A DNA stretch of 35,522 nt from DATATB01 sp036268995 (GTDB taxonomy: Bacteria > Planctomycetota > Planctomycetia > Pirellulales > PNKZ01): the NCBI GenBank assembly GCA_036268995.1, contig DATATB010000169.1, positions 1 to 35,522 of the forward strand, written 5' to 3'. A model generated the notes under the pieces. It was not told the DNA's origin. It did not search any database and saw nothing but the letters and a program-made list of their open reading frames with translations. Position 1 is the first letter of the stretch. Each line of letters begins with the position of its first letter. The position numbers were made by a program, and so were the translations under genes. This document shows, one piece after another, positions 6,612 through 15,457 of the stretch.

Positions 6612-7232
6612 GTGACGCTGCTGACCGAATCGGTAACCCGGCTGGTCGAGGAATTTGCCAAACTGCCCGGCATCGGAAAAAAATCGGCCGAGCGGCTGGC
6701 CTATCATATCCTGCGGGTGCATGCGAGCGAGGCCCTGGGGCTGGCCGACGCGATTCGCAACGTCAAGGAAAACGTGCACCACTGCCGCGTCTGCTACAAC
6801 CTGGCCGAGGGCGAAGAGTGCACTATCTGCCAGGATGCCCGCCGCGATCGCGGGCTGTTGTGCGTCGTGGAGCAGCCGCGCGATCTGATGGCCCTGGAAC
6901 AAGCCGGCAATTATCGCGGGCTGTATCATGTGCTGCTGGGCCGCATTGCCCCGCTCGAGGGTGTCGGCCCCGAACAACTGACAATCGACGCGCTGGTCGA
7001 GCGCGTGCGCGGCGGTGGGTTTCGCGAAGTGATCATGGGCACCAATCCGACGCTCGAAGGCGACGGCACGGCGCTCTATATTTCCAACCGCCTGGCGGAC
7101 GTGCCTGCCGGGCCGGGTCAAGGGCCGGTCGAGATTACGCGATTGGCGCGAGGTATTACGACCGGCAGCGTGCTAGAATTTGCCAATAGAGAGATCCTGG
7201 CCGACGCCCTGGCCGGCCGGCAGAAGTTTTAA
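6612..7232 (+). CDS. recR: Recombination mediator protein RecR
   Basis: This 206-aa protein works with RecO to load RecA on gapped DNA. It shows the N-terminal helix-hairpin-helix LPGIGKKSAERLA (18-30), a four-cysteine zinc finger (C58, C61, C70, C73) and a Toprim domain beginning CVVEQPRDL (84-92), followed by the Walker-B-like C-terminal region. The start is GTG 6612, with GAGGA at 6598-6602. The 74-bp gap after ybaB shows no clear terminator, and the next gene follows after 14 nt, so co-transcription is likely. Confidence 0.97.
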   Translation: MTLLTESVTRLVEEFAKLPGIGKKSAERLAYHILRVHASEALGLADAIRNVKENVHHCRVCYNLAEGEECTICQDARRDRGLLCVVEQPRDLMALEQAGNYRGLYHVLLGRIAPLEGVGPEQLTIDALVERVRGGGFREVIMGTNPTLEGDGTALYISNRLADVPAGPGQGPVEITRLARGITTGSVLEFANREILADALAGRQKF

Positions 7233-7246
7233 TCGAGTGTACGACT

Positions 7247-8722
7247 ATGCGACTTTCATTCGGTCAAGAAATGCGGATGGCCCAGCGGCAAGTGCTGGCC
7301 CCGCGGATGATCCAGTCGATGGAGATCCTGCAATTGCCGATCATGGCGTTGCAGGAACGCATCGAACAGGAGTTGCAGGAAAACCCCGTGCTCGAGTTGC
7401 AGGAGGAAGATCCGGATCTGCCCGACGAAGAGGTGGAAGCGGTAAATCCGGACGCCCCGACCTCGGAAGAGCGCGAGTTGGTCGTCGACGAGACAAAAAA
7501 CAACGAAGCCGATTTCGAGCGGCTGCTCAACATGGACCAGGACTGGCCCGACTCGTTCGACGAGCGGCCACGGCTGTCGAGCACGCGGCTGGAAGAAGAA
7601 GGCGACCGCAAGCACGACGCGATGGCCAACATGGTGGCCCGGCCCCAATCGCTGCAGGATTACCTGCGCGACCAGCTCGGCTGGTGGGATCCGGACGACG
7701 ACACCCGCCAAATGGCCGAACGCATCATCTATAACCTGGATGCCAACGGCTATCTGCAAGGCCGGCTGGAAGACATCATCGACCCCAACGCCCCGCCCGA
7801 GCAGTTGAGCCTGGCGCAGCGGGCCTTGGCCGTGGTGCAAAAGCTCGATCCGCCGGGCGTCGGGGCCCGCGACCTGCGCGAATGCCTGCTGTTGCAACTG
7901 ATGCCGGGCATGCACTGCTACGATCAACTGCGCACGTTGATCTCCAGCCACCTGGAGGATCTCGAGCACAACCGGCTGCCGGTCATCCAGCGCCGCACGG
8001 GCTATTCGCTCGAACTGATCCAGGAAGCGCTGGCCGAGCTGCGCAAGCTGAACCCGAAGCCGGGTGCCGATTTCACCGAAGTCCACGCGCCGACCGTCAC
8101 GCCCGACGTGTTTCTGGAGCAGACCGACAGCGGCAAATACAAGGTGGTGCTGGAAGACGGCCGCACGCCCAGCCTGTTTATCAGCCCCTACTATCGCAAG
8201 CTGCTGATGCAGGGCACGGCCACGGACGTGGAAAAGGATTGGATCAAGCGCAAGATTAATTCGGCCCAGTGGCTGATCGAATCGATCGAGCAGCGCCGCA
8301 ACACGCTCACGCGCGTGGCCCAGGCCATCGTGGACCATCAGCTCGAATTCCTGAACAAGGGGCCCGAATTTATCGAGCCCTTGAAGATGCAGCAGATCGC
8401 CGACAAGGTGGGCGTGCACGTCACGACCGTCAGCCGCGCCGTCGACGACAAGTGGATCCAAACGCCGCGCGGCATCTTTCCGCTCAAGCGGTTCTTTGGC
8501 GGCGGCACCGTGAGTGCCGACGGCGACGAAGTCGCCTGGGACACGGTTCGCCTGAAGCTGCACGAGATCGTCGACGCCGAAGACAAGCACCGGCCCTACA
8601 GCGACGACGAGCTGGTCAAGGAGCTCGAAAAGCACGGCCTCAAAGTAGCCCGTCGCACCGTGACCAAGTATCGCAAGGCCATGAAGATCCCCAGCTCGCG
8701 TCAGCGCCGCGCTTGGACTTGA
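7247..8722 (+). CDS. rpoN: RNA polymerase sigma-54 factor
   Basis: This 491-aa sigma factor directs RNA polymerase to -24/-12 promoters that need enhancer-binding ATPases. Region I is Gln/Leu-rich (1-50) and contains the expected RMIQSMEILQLP segment. An acidic region II follows (about 52-95), then the core-binding domain, a helix-turn-helix (VGVHVTTVSRAV) and the RpoN box ARRTVTKYRK (468-477), which differs from the consensus only slightly. It starts 14 nt after recR, so its expression is probably tied to the dnaX-recR unit. It converges on a small membrane-protein gene with only 9 nt between stop codons. Confidence 0.97.
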   Translation: MRLSFGQEMRMAQRQVLAPRMIQSMEILQLPIMALQERIEQELQENPVLELQEEDPDLPDEEVEAVNPDAPTSEERELVVDETKNNEADFERLLNMDQDWPDSFDERPRLSSTRLEEEGDRKHDAMANMVARPQSLQDYLRDQLGWWDPDDDTRQMAERIIYNLDANGYLQGRLEDIIDPNAPPEQLSLAQRALAVVQKLDPPGVGARDLRECLLLQLMPGMHCYDQLRTLISSHLEDLEHNRLPVIQRRTGYSLELIQEALAELRKLNPKPGADFTEVHAPTVTPDVFLEQTDSGKYKVVLEDGRTPSLFISPYYRKLLMQGTATDVEKDWIKRKINSAQWLIESIEQRRNTLTRVAQAIVDHQLEFLNKGPEFIEPLKMQQIADKVGVHVTTVSRAVDDKWIQTPRGIFPLKRFFGGGTVSADGDEVAWDTVRLKLHEIVDAEDKHRPYSDDELVKELEKHGLKVARRTVTKYRKAMKIPSSRQRRAWT

Positions 8723-8731
8723 TTCGGGCTG

Positions 8732-9163
8732 CTAGCCGCTTGTGTAGGTGCCGACGCCGATTTTGTAGGCCGTCACAGTCGCCAAGCCGAGCCAAAGCAG
8801 ATCAAACGGGCCGAATGAGGGCGCGAATCCGCCAAGCGAACCGACGAGGAATTTTGCAGCGAGGACGGCAACGATTGCCAGGCCCCCTGCCAGCACGCCT
8901 TGCAGGACGCTTTCTTCGTCGCCGCCGAGGTATGCGGCGTAACGGAGTCCAGCCCCCGTCAGAAAGCCGACGCCCCAGGCGATCCACCCCACTTCATAGT
9001 GCGTCACGACTCCCACCAAAACCCAGATCACCGCGCCGGCTCCGCCGCCTAGTATCCCGCCGATAATCCAACGCGGCGCGCATGCGAGACCGGCCGGCGG
9101 CGAAGACTCCTGCTCGGGTAATTTGCCACTGCTGCGTGGGGGCTGGTAGGGATTTTGTCCCAT
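8732..9163 (-). CDS. Small four-helix membrane protein with NPYQPP N-terminus
   Basis: This 143-aa protein of unknown function opens with MGQNPYQPP, a Pro-rich cytoplasmic start often seen in planctomycete membrane proteins. About four hydrophobic helices follow (roughly 31-53, 58-80, 88-110, 118-138), with glycine-rich turns and one GDEES acidic loop. No catalytic motif is visible. The start at ATG 9163 has a GA-rich stretch upstream on the minus strand (GGAAAGAGC). It is single and convergent with rpoN. Confidence 0.75.
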   Translation of the reverse strand: MGQNPYQPPRSSGKLPEQESSPPAGLACAPRWIIGGILGGGAGAVIWVLVGVVTHYEVGWIAWGVGFLTGAGLRYAAYLGGDEESVLQGVLAGGLAIVAVLAAKFLVGSLGGFAPSFGPFDLLWLGLATVTAYKIGVGTYTSG

Positions 9164-9407
9164 CAGTGCTCTTTCCAGGCTGGGGCTTGATCGCCAACCG
9201 CAGGTTCCGTTTTGCCGCCGATTATTATGACCTTGTCCGATCCGTCGAACAAGATTTCTGCGTGGCTACGTGCTGTTAGCCAACGGGCTTTGCATCCGTT
9301 CTCTTGCACGCGCCGCGCCGGCCTGCCATGCTACACGTCCGGCCTGCAGCCTGCCTGCCATTCATCCTTCCGCAATCATCCTTCATCATTTGCCTCGGAG
9401 CTCCCTC

Positions 9408-10691
<1,284 letters not shown>

Positions 10692-10733
10692 AGGGGCCGA
10701 CCGGGCGGGTGCTATCAGCCATCGCCCCTCAAA

Positions 10734-10769
10734 CCTCCTCTCGCCTTGGGAGAGGGCAGGGCGAGGGGC
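10734..10769. repeat. Intergenic hairpin repeat, 'CCTCTCGCC/GGGCGAGGGG' type, copy 2
   Basis: CCTCCTCTCGCCTTGGGAGAGGG followed by CAGGGCGAGGGG matches the core of the element at 1706-1772 in shortened form. It lies 42 bp after the oxidoreductase stop, in the gap before the response-regulator gene. It may act as a terminator hairpin. Confidence 0.55.
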
Positions 10770-10889
10770 CGGGAAAGCCGGAAGTTGCTTTTCGGGCAAT
10801 CGAAAACTGGACTTCGCCGCCGGGAATGATACTTTGGGTGGTGCGGCAATCCTTCGCGAGATTCCAGGCTCTTCAAGCCGAGGGCGGAC

Positions 10890-11846
10890 ATGACTACGGT
10901 CCTCATTGTGGATGACTCGGCCGTCGACCGCCGACTGGCCGGAAAGCTGCTGGAAAAATCGGGCGAGATGACGATTCAATATGCCGTCGACGGGGCCGAC
11001 GCCCTGGAGCGGATCGCCGCCTCACCGCCCGACCTGGTCGTTACCGACCTGCAAATGCCGGTGCTCAATGGCTTGGAGCTGGTGGAGCAGGTGCGCCGCA
11101 AGTTTCCGCTGGTGCCCGTCATTCTGATGACGGCGCATGGCAGCGAAGCGGTCGCAGTGCAAGCGCTGATGAACGGGGCGGCCAGTTACGTGCCGAAGAC
11201 CGAGTTGCCGCGGCACCTGGCCGAAACGGTGCAGAACGTATTGTGCCTGGCCCGCAGCAGCCGCCAGCAGAAGCAATTGCTGGATTGTGTGCGCGAGCGG
11301 CGAGTGCGCTACGTGCTGCCCAACGACAGCAGCTTGATTCCGCCGCTCGTGGACCAGTTGCAGCAGACGATCGCGGCCGTCGGCCTGGTGGATGACACGG
11401 CCCGGGTGCAAATGGCCATCGCGCTGGAAGAAGCGCTGCTGAATTCGTTGTATCACGGCAACCTGGAAATGAACGCCGACCAGTTGGAAGAGCTGCGCTC
11501 CAGCCTGCTCTGCCCCCAAGGCGGCAACCCGCTCTCGGAGCGTTCGCAGCAGGAGCCGTATCGCAACCGGCAAATTCACGTCGACGTGGCCATTTCGCGT
11601 GAGTCGGGCCGGTTTGTGATTCGCGACGACGGGCCGGGCTTCGACCCCACGCAAGTGCCCGACCCCACCGACCCCGCCAATCTCACCCGCTCCAGCGGCC
11701 GAGGGCTGGTGCTGATGCGGATGTTCATGGACGAAGTGCAGCGTAATGCCAGCGGTAACGAAGTCTGCCTGATCAAACGCCGCGAGCCGGAGCGCGTGCC
11801 GCAGTTGGCGCTGGGCGGGCAACCGGATGTATTGCAGTCAACCTAG
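10890..11846 (+). CDS. Response regulator fused to RsbW-like HATPase domain
   Basis: This 318-aa protein has a CheY-like receiver (1-120) with acidic pair D8-D9, phospho-acceptor D53, T81 and K103. A short coil leads to a GHKL/HATPase_c_2 domain (about 145-300) with N-box EEALLNSLYHGN (180-191), G1 box DDGPGFD (246-252) and G2 box SSGRGLVLM (268-276). No HisKA dimerisation or phospho-accepting histidine is seen. HATPase_c_2 domains of this type are serine kinases or anti-sigma factors of the RsbW/SpoIIAB kind. The protein is probably a phosphorylation-controlled partner-switching regulator. ATG 10890 follows GAGGG. The next gene starts 12 nt after the stop. Confidence 0.88.
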   Translation: MTTVLIVDDSAVDRRLAGKLLEKSGEMTIQYAVDGADALERIAASPPDLVVTDLQMPVLNGLELVEQVRRKFPLVPVILMTAHGSEAVAVQALMNGAASYVPKTELPRHLAETVQNVLCLARSSRQQKQLLDCVRERRVRYVLPNDSSLIPPLVDQLQQTIAAVGLVDDTARVQMAIALEEALLNSLYHGNLEMNADQLEELRSSLLCPQGGNPLSERSQQEPYRNRQIHVDVAISRESGRFVIRDDGPGFDPTQVPDPTDPANLTRSSGRGLVLMRMFMDEVQRNASGNEVCLIKRREPERVPQLALGGQPDVLQST

Positions 11847-11858
11847 AGGAGTCGCGTG

Positions 11859-12446
11859 ATGCGCTTGACGTGTTCCACAGTATTTGCCGCGGCTGGGCTT
11901 GCCCTGACCATGACCGCTTTTACCTGCCTGGCTGCCGGAGACAAGCCCGTGCCCGCCGCTCTCGACTTTACGATGAAAAGCCTCACAGGCAAGCCGGTGA
12001 ACCTGTCGCGCTACGAGGGCAAGGTCGTGCTGATCGTCAACACGGCCAGCCAGTGCGGCTACACGCCGCAGTACGAGCCGCTCGAAGCTCTGTACAAGAA
12101 ATACCATTCACAAGGGCTGGCGGTGCTCGGCTTTCCGGCCAATGAGTTCGGCCAGCAGGAGCCGGGCACGGATCCCGAAATCGCCGAATTCTGCCGCAAG
12201 AACTACGGCGTGACGTTCGACATGTTTTCGAAAGTCGTGGTCAAGGGCGACGGGCAATGCCCGCTCTATCAGTTCCTGACCTCGAAGGAAACCGATCCGA
12301 AGTTTGCCGGACCGATCAAGTGGAACTTCGAAAAATTCCTTCTTTCGCGCGACGGCGAGGTAGTGGCCCGGTTCAGCTCCGGCACCGAGCCCGACTCGCC
12401 CGAAGTGACCAAGGCCATCGAGGTCGAGCTGGCGAAGAAACCGTAG
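11859..12446 (+). CDS. Secreted glutathione-peroxidase-family protein (Cys type)
   Basis: This 195-aa peroxidase has an N-terminal signal peptide (hydrophobic 5-25, cleavage near AAG-D28). The catalytic set is present: C66 in NTASQCGYTPQY, Gln in FGQQEPG (97-103), and W155-N156 in IKWNFEKFL. Cys replaces selenocysteine, as in most bacteria. The resolving Cys of thioredoxin-dependent members (FPCNQF) is Ala94 here (FPANEF). It should reduce peroxides outside the cytoplasm; the electron donor is unknown. ATG 11859 has AGAGGA at 11845-11850; a GTG directly before it is less well spaced. It probably forms an operon with the upstream REC-HATPase gene. Confidence 0.92.
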   Translation: MRLTCSTVFAAAGLALTMTAFTCLAAGDKPVPAALDFTMKSLTGKPVNLSRYEGKVVLIVNTASQCGYTPQYEPLEALYKKYHSQGLAVLGFPANEFGQQEPGTDPEIAEFCRKNYGVTFDMFSKVVVKGDGQCPLYQFLTSKETDPKFAGPIKWNFEKFLLSRDGEVVARFSSGTEPDSPEVTKAIEVELAKKP

Positions 12447-12558
12447 TCGGCCACCGTAGTCGTCTCGCTCCGCCGAGACGACGGCAACTCGGCTTGGCGC
12501 TGGGATCGATTCTCGGTGGCGCCTGCATCCCGACGGAGCGGGATGGCTACGGTGGGAG
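12443..12558. repeat. Double-hairpin intergenic repeat, family B
   Basis: The region begins at the peroxidase stop codon (CCGTAGTCGG). It holds GTCGTCTCG/CGAGACGAC with a CTCCGC loop (12459-12482) and CATCCCG/CGGGATG with an ACGGAG loop (12526-12545), bracketed by CCGTAG and CTACGG. The paired outer CGTAG/CTACG sequences suggest a single foldable unit. It is immediately followed by a family A repeat. Confidence 0.6.
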
Positions 12559-12561
12559 TCC

Positions 12562-12640
12562 GTAGGTGCCGCGAGCTCCAGCGGCACCGGGGGCACCCAT
12601 TGCGCCGCTTTGCAGGCCCGGCTCGGCTCGCCGGGCCTAC
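12562..12640. repeat. Stop-codon-associated intergenic repeat family A, copy 2
   Basis: It has the same architecture as 2675-2755: GTAGGTGCCGCGAGCTCC...GCGGCACC, then GCCCGGCTCGGCTCGCCGGGCCTAC in two pieces. Its right end CTAC supplies the TAG stop codon of the minus-strand PHP-glycosyltransferase gene (12637-12639). It lies between two convergent genes. Confidence 0.75.
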
Positions 12641-15129
12641 GCCACGTCCATCGCCACGGGAATATTGTCGGCCATGCAGGGCTCGAGCGATTGCGCGTCC
12701 TCGGCTGGCTCGTAGCTCCAGAACGTCTCGAAGATTTTCTCCCAACTGTTTTCGCGCGCGTTTTCGAGCGCCCGCCGCTTGAGCCGCTCCAGCCCCGCGC
12801 CGCTGGCCAGCAGGCGCATGGCGTCGGCTAAGGCACTGGGGTGCGAGACGTTGACCACCAGGCCCGAGTCGTGCCGGCGGACGATCTCTTGCGGACCGCC
12901 GCGATGCGAGACGATGGCCGGCAGCCCCGAAGCCTGGGCTTCGAGCACCGCATTGCCGAACGTGTCGGTCGTGCTGGGAAAGACGAACGCATCGGCGCTG
13001 GCGTAGGCCGTGGCAAGTTCCTCGCCGGTCAACCAACCGGTAAAGACCACGCCGCGCGGTCCCCAGCGCTGCTCAAGCTCAGCGGCCAACGGACCCGAGC
13101 CTGCCACCAGCAGGTTCACATCGGGCCGGTCGGCCTTGATTTGTTGGAAGGCTTCGAAGAGCAGGTCGAGATTCTTCTCGCGCGAGAGGCGGCCGGCATA
13201 TAGGAAATGAAAGCCGCCTTCGATTCCCCAGCGGCTCCAAAAATCGGTCCGGCGCCGGCGTGGATGAAACAGTTCGGTGTCCACGCCATGCCCCAGCACG
13301 CGAACCCGCGCGGTGGATAGTCCATGCTCGACCAATTGGTTGCGATAGAACTCGCTGGGCACGATCACCGTGTCCATTTGCCCATAGAACCATTGCGTGA
13401 ACCAGGCCGTGGTCCGCACCATCGATTCGTCCTGCGTCAGATGCCGGACATAGCGTGGAAAATCGGTGTGGTACATGCCCGTGGTGCGCAGCCCCAGCAG
13501 TCGGGCGGCGGCCAGCGCGACAAAACCCATCGGGCCGGGCGTGGAAATGATGACCTCCGAGTACTGCTCGCGCTCCAGGTGCTCGATCACTTCCAGCAGC
13601 GGCGGCATGGCCAGCTTTTGCGATTCGTACTCCGGCAACTCGAACTCGCCTAGCGGCGGAAAATTGACCAGGTGTACTTCCGGAACCGACTGCGGCCGGG
13701 CCAGGCTGGTGATAATCCGCAGCGGTTTGCCAGCCGCTTTGGCCGCTTGGCCCAGGGCCCGGATCGTGCGCACCACGCCGTTGGTATCGTCGAAGGTGTC
13801 GGTGAACCAAGCGCGGCGGTCGCTGCGCAGCCGCAGGTGGCCGGCCGACTCGAAGTGCGTGGCAATGGCCTGCAAAAATCGCTCATCCTTGTGCTGCGTG
13901 TGAAAAGCCGCCAGATAAGGCGCCACACCCATCGCCACCGGCCCCAGCGAGGCGAACGTTTGCAGGCTTTCGACCAGCCGGCCCTCGCGCAGGTAGCCCA
14001 CCAGCCGGTTCAAGAAGGCATAGCCCAGTTGCCCGCTCACGTCGCAAGCCATGCGAAAACTGCGCTGGTCGTCCGCCGACTCGGGCACGGGCGGGATGCC
14101 GCGGTCCTGTTGCCGCTGGGTCAGCAGCGCGCCCAGGTCGCCCAACAGCGATTGCTCTACGGGGTTCATTCGTCGAATCCACCGGGCGCTCCACAATCGC
14201 CCGGCCAGACCTCGCAGCCGCTCGGTAGCGGCAGGCTGGGCCGGTTGTTGCCGGTCGAGAAGGTGGCCGAACAACTCGCCCAACAGGTTCGGCTTGGCCG
14301 AGTCGTCGAGCAGCCGGGTCTTATAAAAACTGTAGGCGATCTGATAGAAGCTATGTGCCAATCGCAGGCTGGTGCCCGACGCGCCGCCCATTTCGTGGTT
14401 TCCGCTCGCGATGTGTTCGAGAAATTCGTCCGACGATCGGGCCGGCGGCGTGGCGGTCCAAGCGCTGGCAATGTAGATGCCGCCGTGGTCGTCGCTGCCG
14501 CCGGTGAAAGTCTTTTCCCAGGGACAAGCGCCGATGGGTTCGATGCCGTGCCGGTCGGCCATGCGGGCGATCATGTCGGGCGTTAGATGCCGAAAGACTG
14601 CCCGCACCAGGGCGGCCGCCCGGCCATCGCGGGCACCATTGATGCCCTCGAAGCGGTTAAAGAGCAGCAGCAGTTTTTCGACCTGATCCGCCGTCAGCGC
14701 GTCGTTCACGCGAAATAGCGGATGGGCCAGCGAATGGGCAATATCCTGGTCCAGCAGATAGCGGCGAAAGTCGTAAATGCTCTTCCGCAGGATTTGAATC
14801 TCGCGGAATTGCGACTCGCTCATGCCCCAGGCCAGGCAATGCACCTTGGCCCCGTTTTCGGGGAAATACGTCGTGAATTCGCAGCCGAGAAACGTCCCCG
14901 GCAAATGCGCGATCTCGAGCGCCGCATCGATCGAGTTGTGGTCCGTCACCGTGACGAAATCCATGCCGCGCTCGCGTGCCCGGCGATAAATGTCCAGCGG
15001 CTCGGTAAAGCTTTCGGGCGCGCCGATTCGCCGCAACAGCCATTCGCTGGGCCGGTCGGAATATTTGCTGTGGACGTGCAGATCGGCCCGAGCACTCACG
15101 CCTGTGGAGGGTGACTGGCTGTCGAGCAT
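12637..15129 (-). CDS. PHP-domain and GT4 glycosyltransferase fusion protein
   Basis: This 830-aa two-enzyme protein has an N-terminal PHP phosphoesterase domain (about 14-220) with metal ligands H18 and H20 (DLHVH), D63-H64 (TDHNS), E84, H97, H136 and D214-H215 (GGSDDHGG). A middle region (220-430) has no motif I recognise. The C-terminal half (about 445-800) is a GT-B glycosyltransferase of family GT4, with HGVDTELF, AGRLSREKNLDLL, and TDTFGNAVLEAQASG around D722 and E730. It resembles alpha-mannosyl or glycolipid transferases. ATG 15129 has AAGGAG 9 nt upstream. The combination suggests a phosphatase and a transferase acting on one glycan or lipid; the substrate is unknown. The TAG stop lies in a family A repeat. 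Confidence 0.9.
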   Translation of the reverse strand: MLDSQSPSTGVSARADLHVHSKYSDRPSEWLLRRIGAPESFTEPLDIYRRARERGMDFVTVTDHNSIDAALEIAHLPGTFLGCEFTTYFPENGAKVHCLAWGMSESQFREIQILRKSIYDFRRYLLDQDIAHSLAHPLFRVNDALTADQVEKLLLLFNRFEGINGARDGRAAALVRAVFRHLTPDMIARMADRHGIEPIGACPWEKTFTGGSDDHGGIYIASAWTATPPARSSDEFLEHIASGNHEMGGASGTSLRLAHSFYQIAYSFYKTRLLDDSAKPNLLGELFGHLLDRQQPAQPAATERLRGLAGRLWSARWIRRMNPVEQSLLGDLGALLTQRQQDRGIPPVPESADDQRSFRMACDVSGQLGYAFLNRLVGYLREGRLVESLQTFASLGPVAMGVAPYLAAFHTQHKDERFLQAIATHFESAGHLRLRSDRRAWFTDTFDDTNGVVRTIRALGQAAKAAGKPLRIITSLARPQSVPEVHLVNFPPLGEFELPEYESQKLAMPPLLEVIEHLEREQYSEVIISTPGPMGFVALAAARLLGLRTTGMYHTDFPRYVRHLTQDESMVRTTAWFTQWFYGQMDTVIVPSEFYRNQLVEHGLSTARVRVLGHGVDTELFHPRRRRTDFWSRWGIEGGFHFLYAGRLSREKNLDLLFEAFQQIKADRPDVNLLVAGSGPLAAELEQRWGPRGVVFTGWLTGEELATAYASADAFVFPSTTDTFGNAVLEAQASGLPAIVSHRGGPQEIVRRHDSGLVVNVSHPSALADAMRLLASGAGLERLKRRALENARENSWEKIFETFWSYEPAEDAQSLEPCMADNIPVAMDVA

Positions 15130-15457
15130 GAGCGTGCTCTCCTTTTTTGCCGGCGGGCGAGGACAAAGCTGGGGGAAATTGGATTTTGGTCACCGGCTGC
15201 TTGCACAGCACCGGCACCCGGAATCCTATCGACCGCCAAAATAACCAATGGCCATGAGACGCTTGTTAATCCCCTGTCAGAATTCGCTTTATCTCCGGCC
15301 GGGGGGCAAGCCGGCAAAATTGGCCTAAGATTATCGCCCCAGGCGCCGAAACCGAGCGGCCGGTTGCCGGGTTTAATAGATGCGATGACGACGATTCAAG
15401 CCCACCGACTGCGGTCCGTGGGGCTTTCGAAATGCTCAACGATCCGGGGCGCGAAGC
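15130..15457. other. Intergenic region between divergent PHP-GT and DUF1549 genes
   Basis: These 328 bp serve as the upstream region of both genes. The minus-strand ribosome site is visible at 15139-15144. A short CCGGC/GCCGG stem lies at 15295-15314 around a G-rich loop. AT-richer patches (15235-15270, 15310-15335) could host promoters, but I could not define a convincing hexamer pair. No small ORF or RNA was recognised. Confidence 0.5.

Noticed and set aside
11911..11930. Possible lipobox in the peroxidase signal peptide (AFTC)
   Set aside because: Phe at -2 and Thr at -1 do not fit the lipobox, and an AAG-type signal peptidase I site follows directly.
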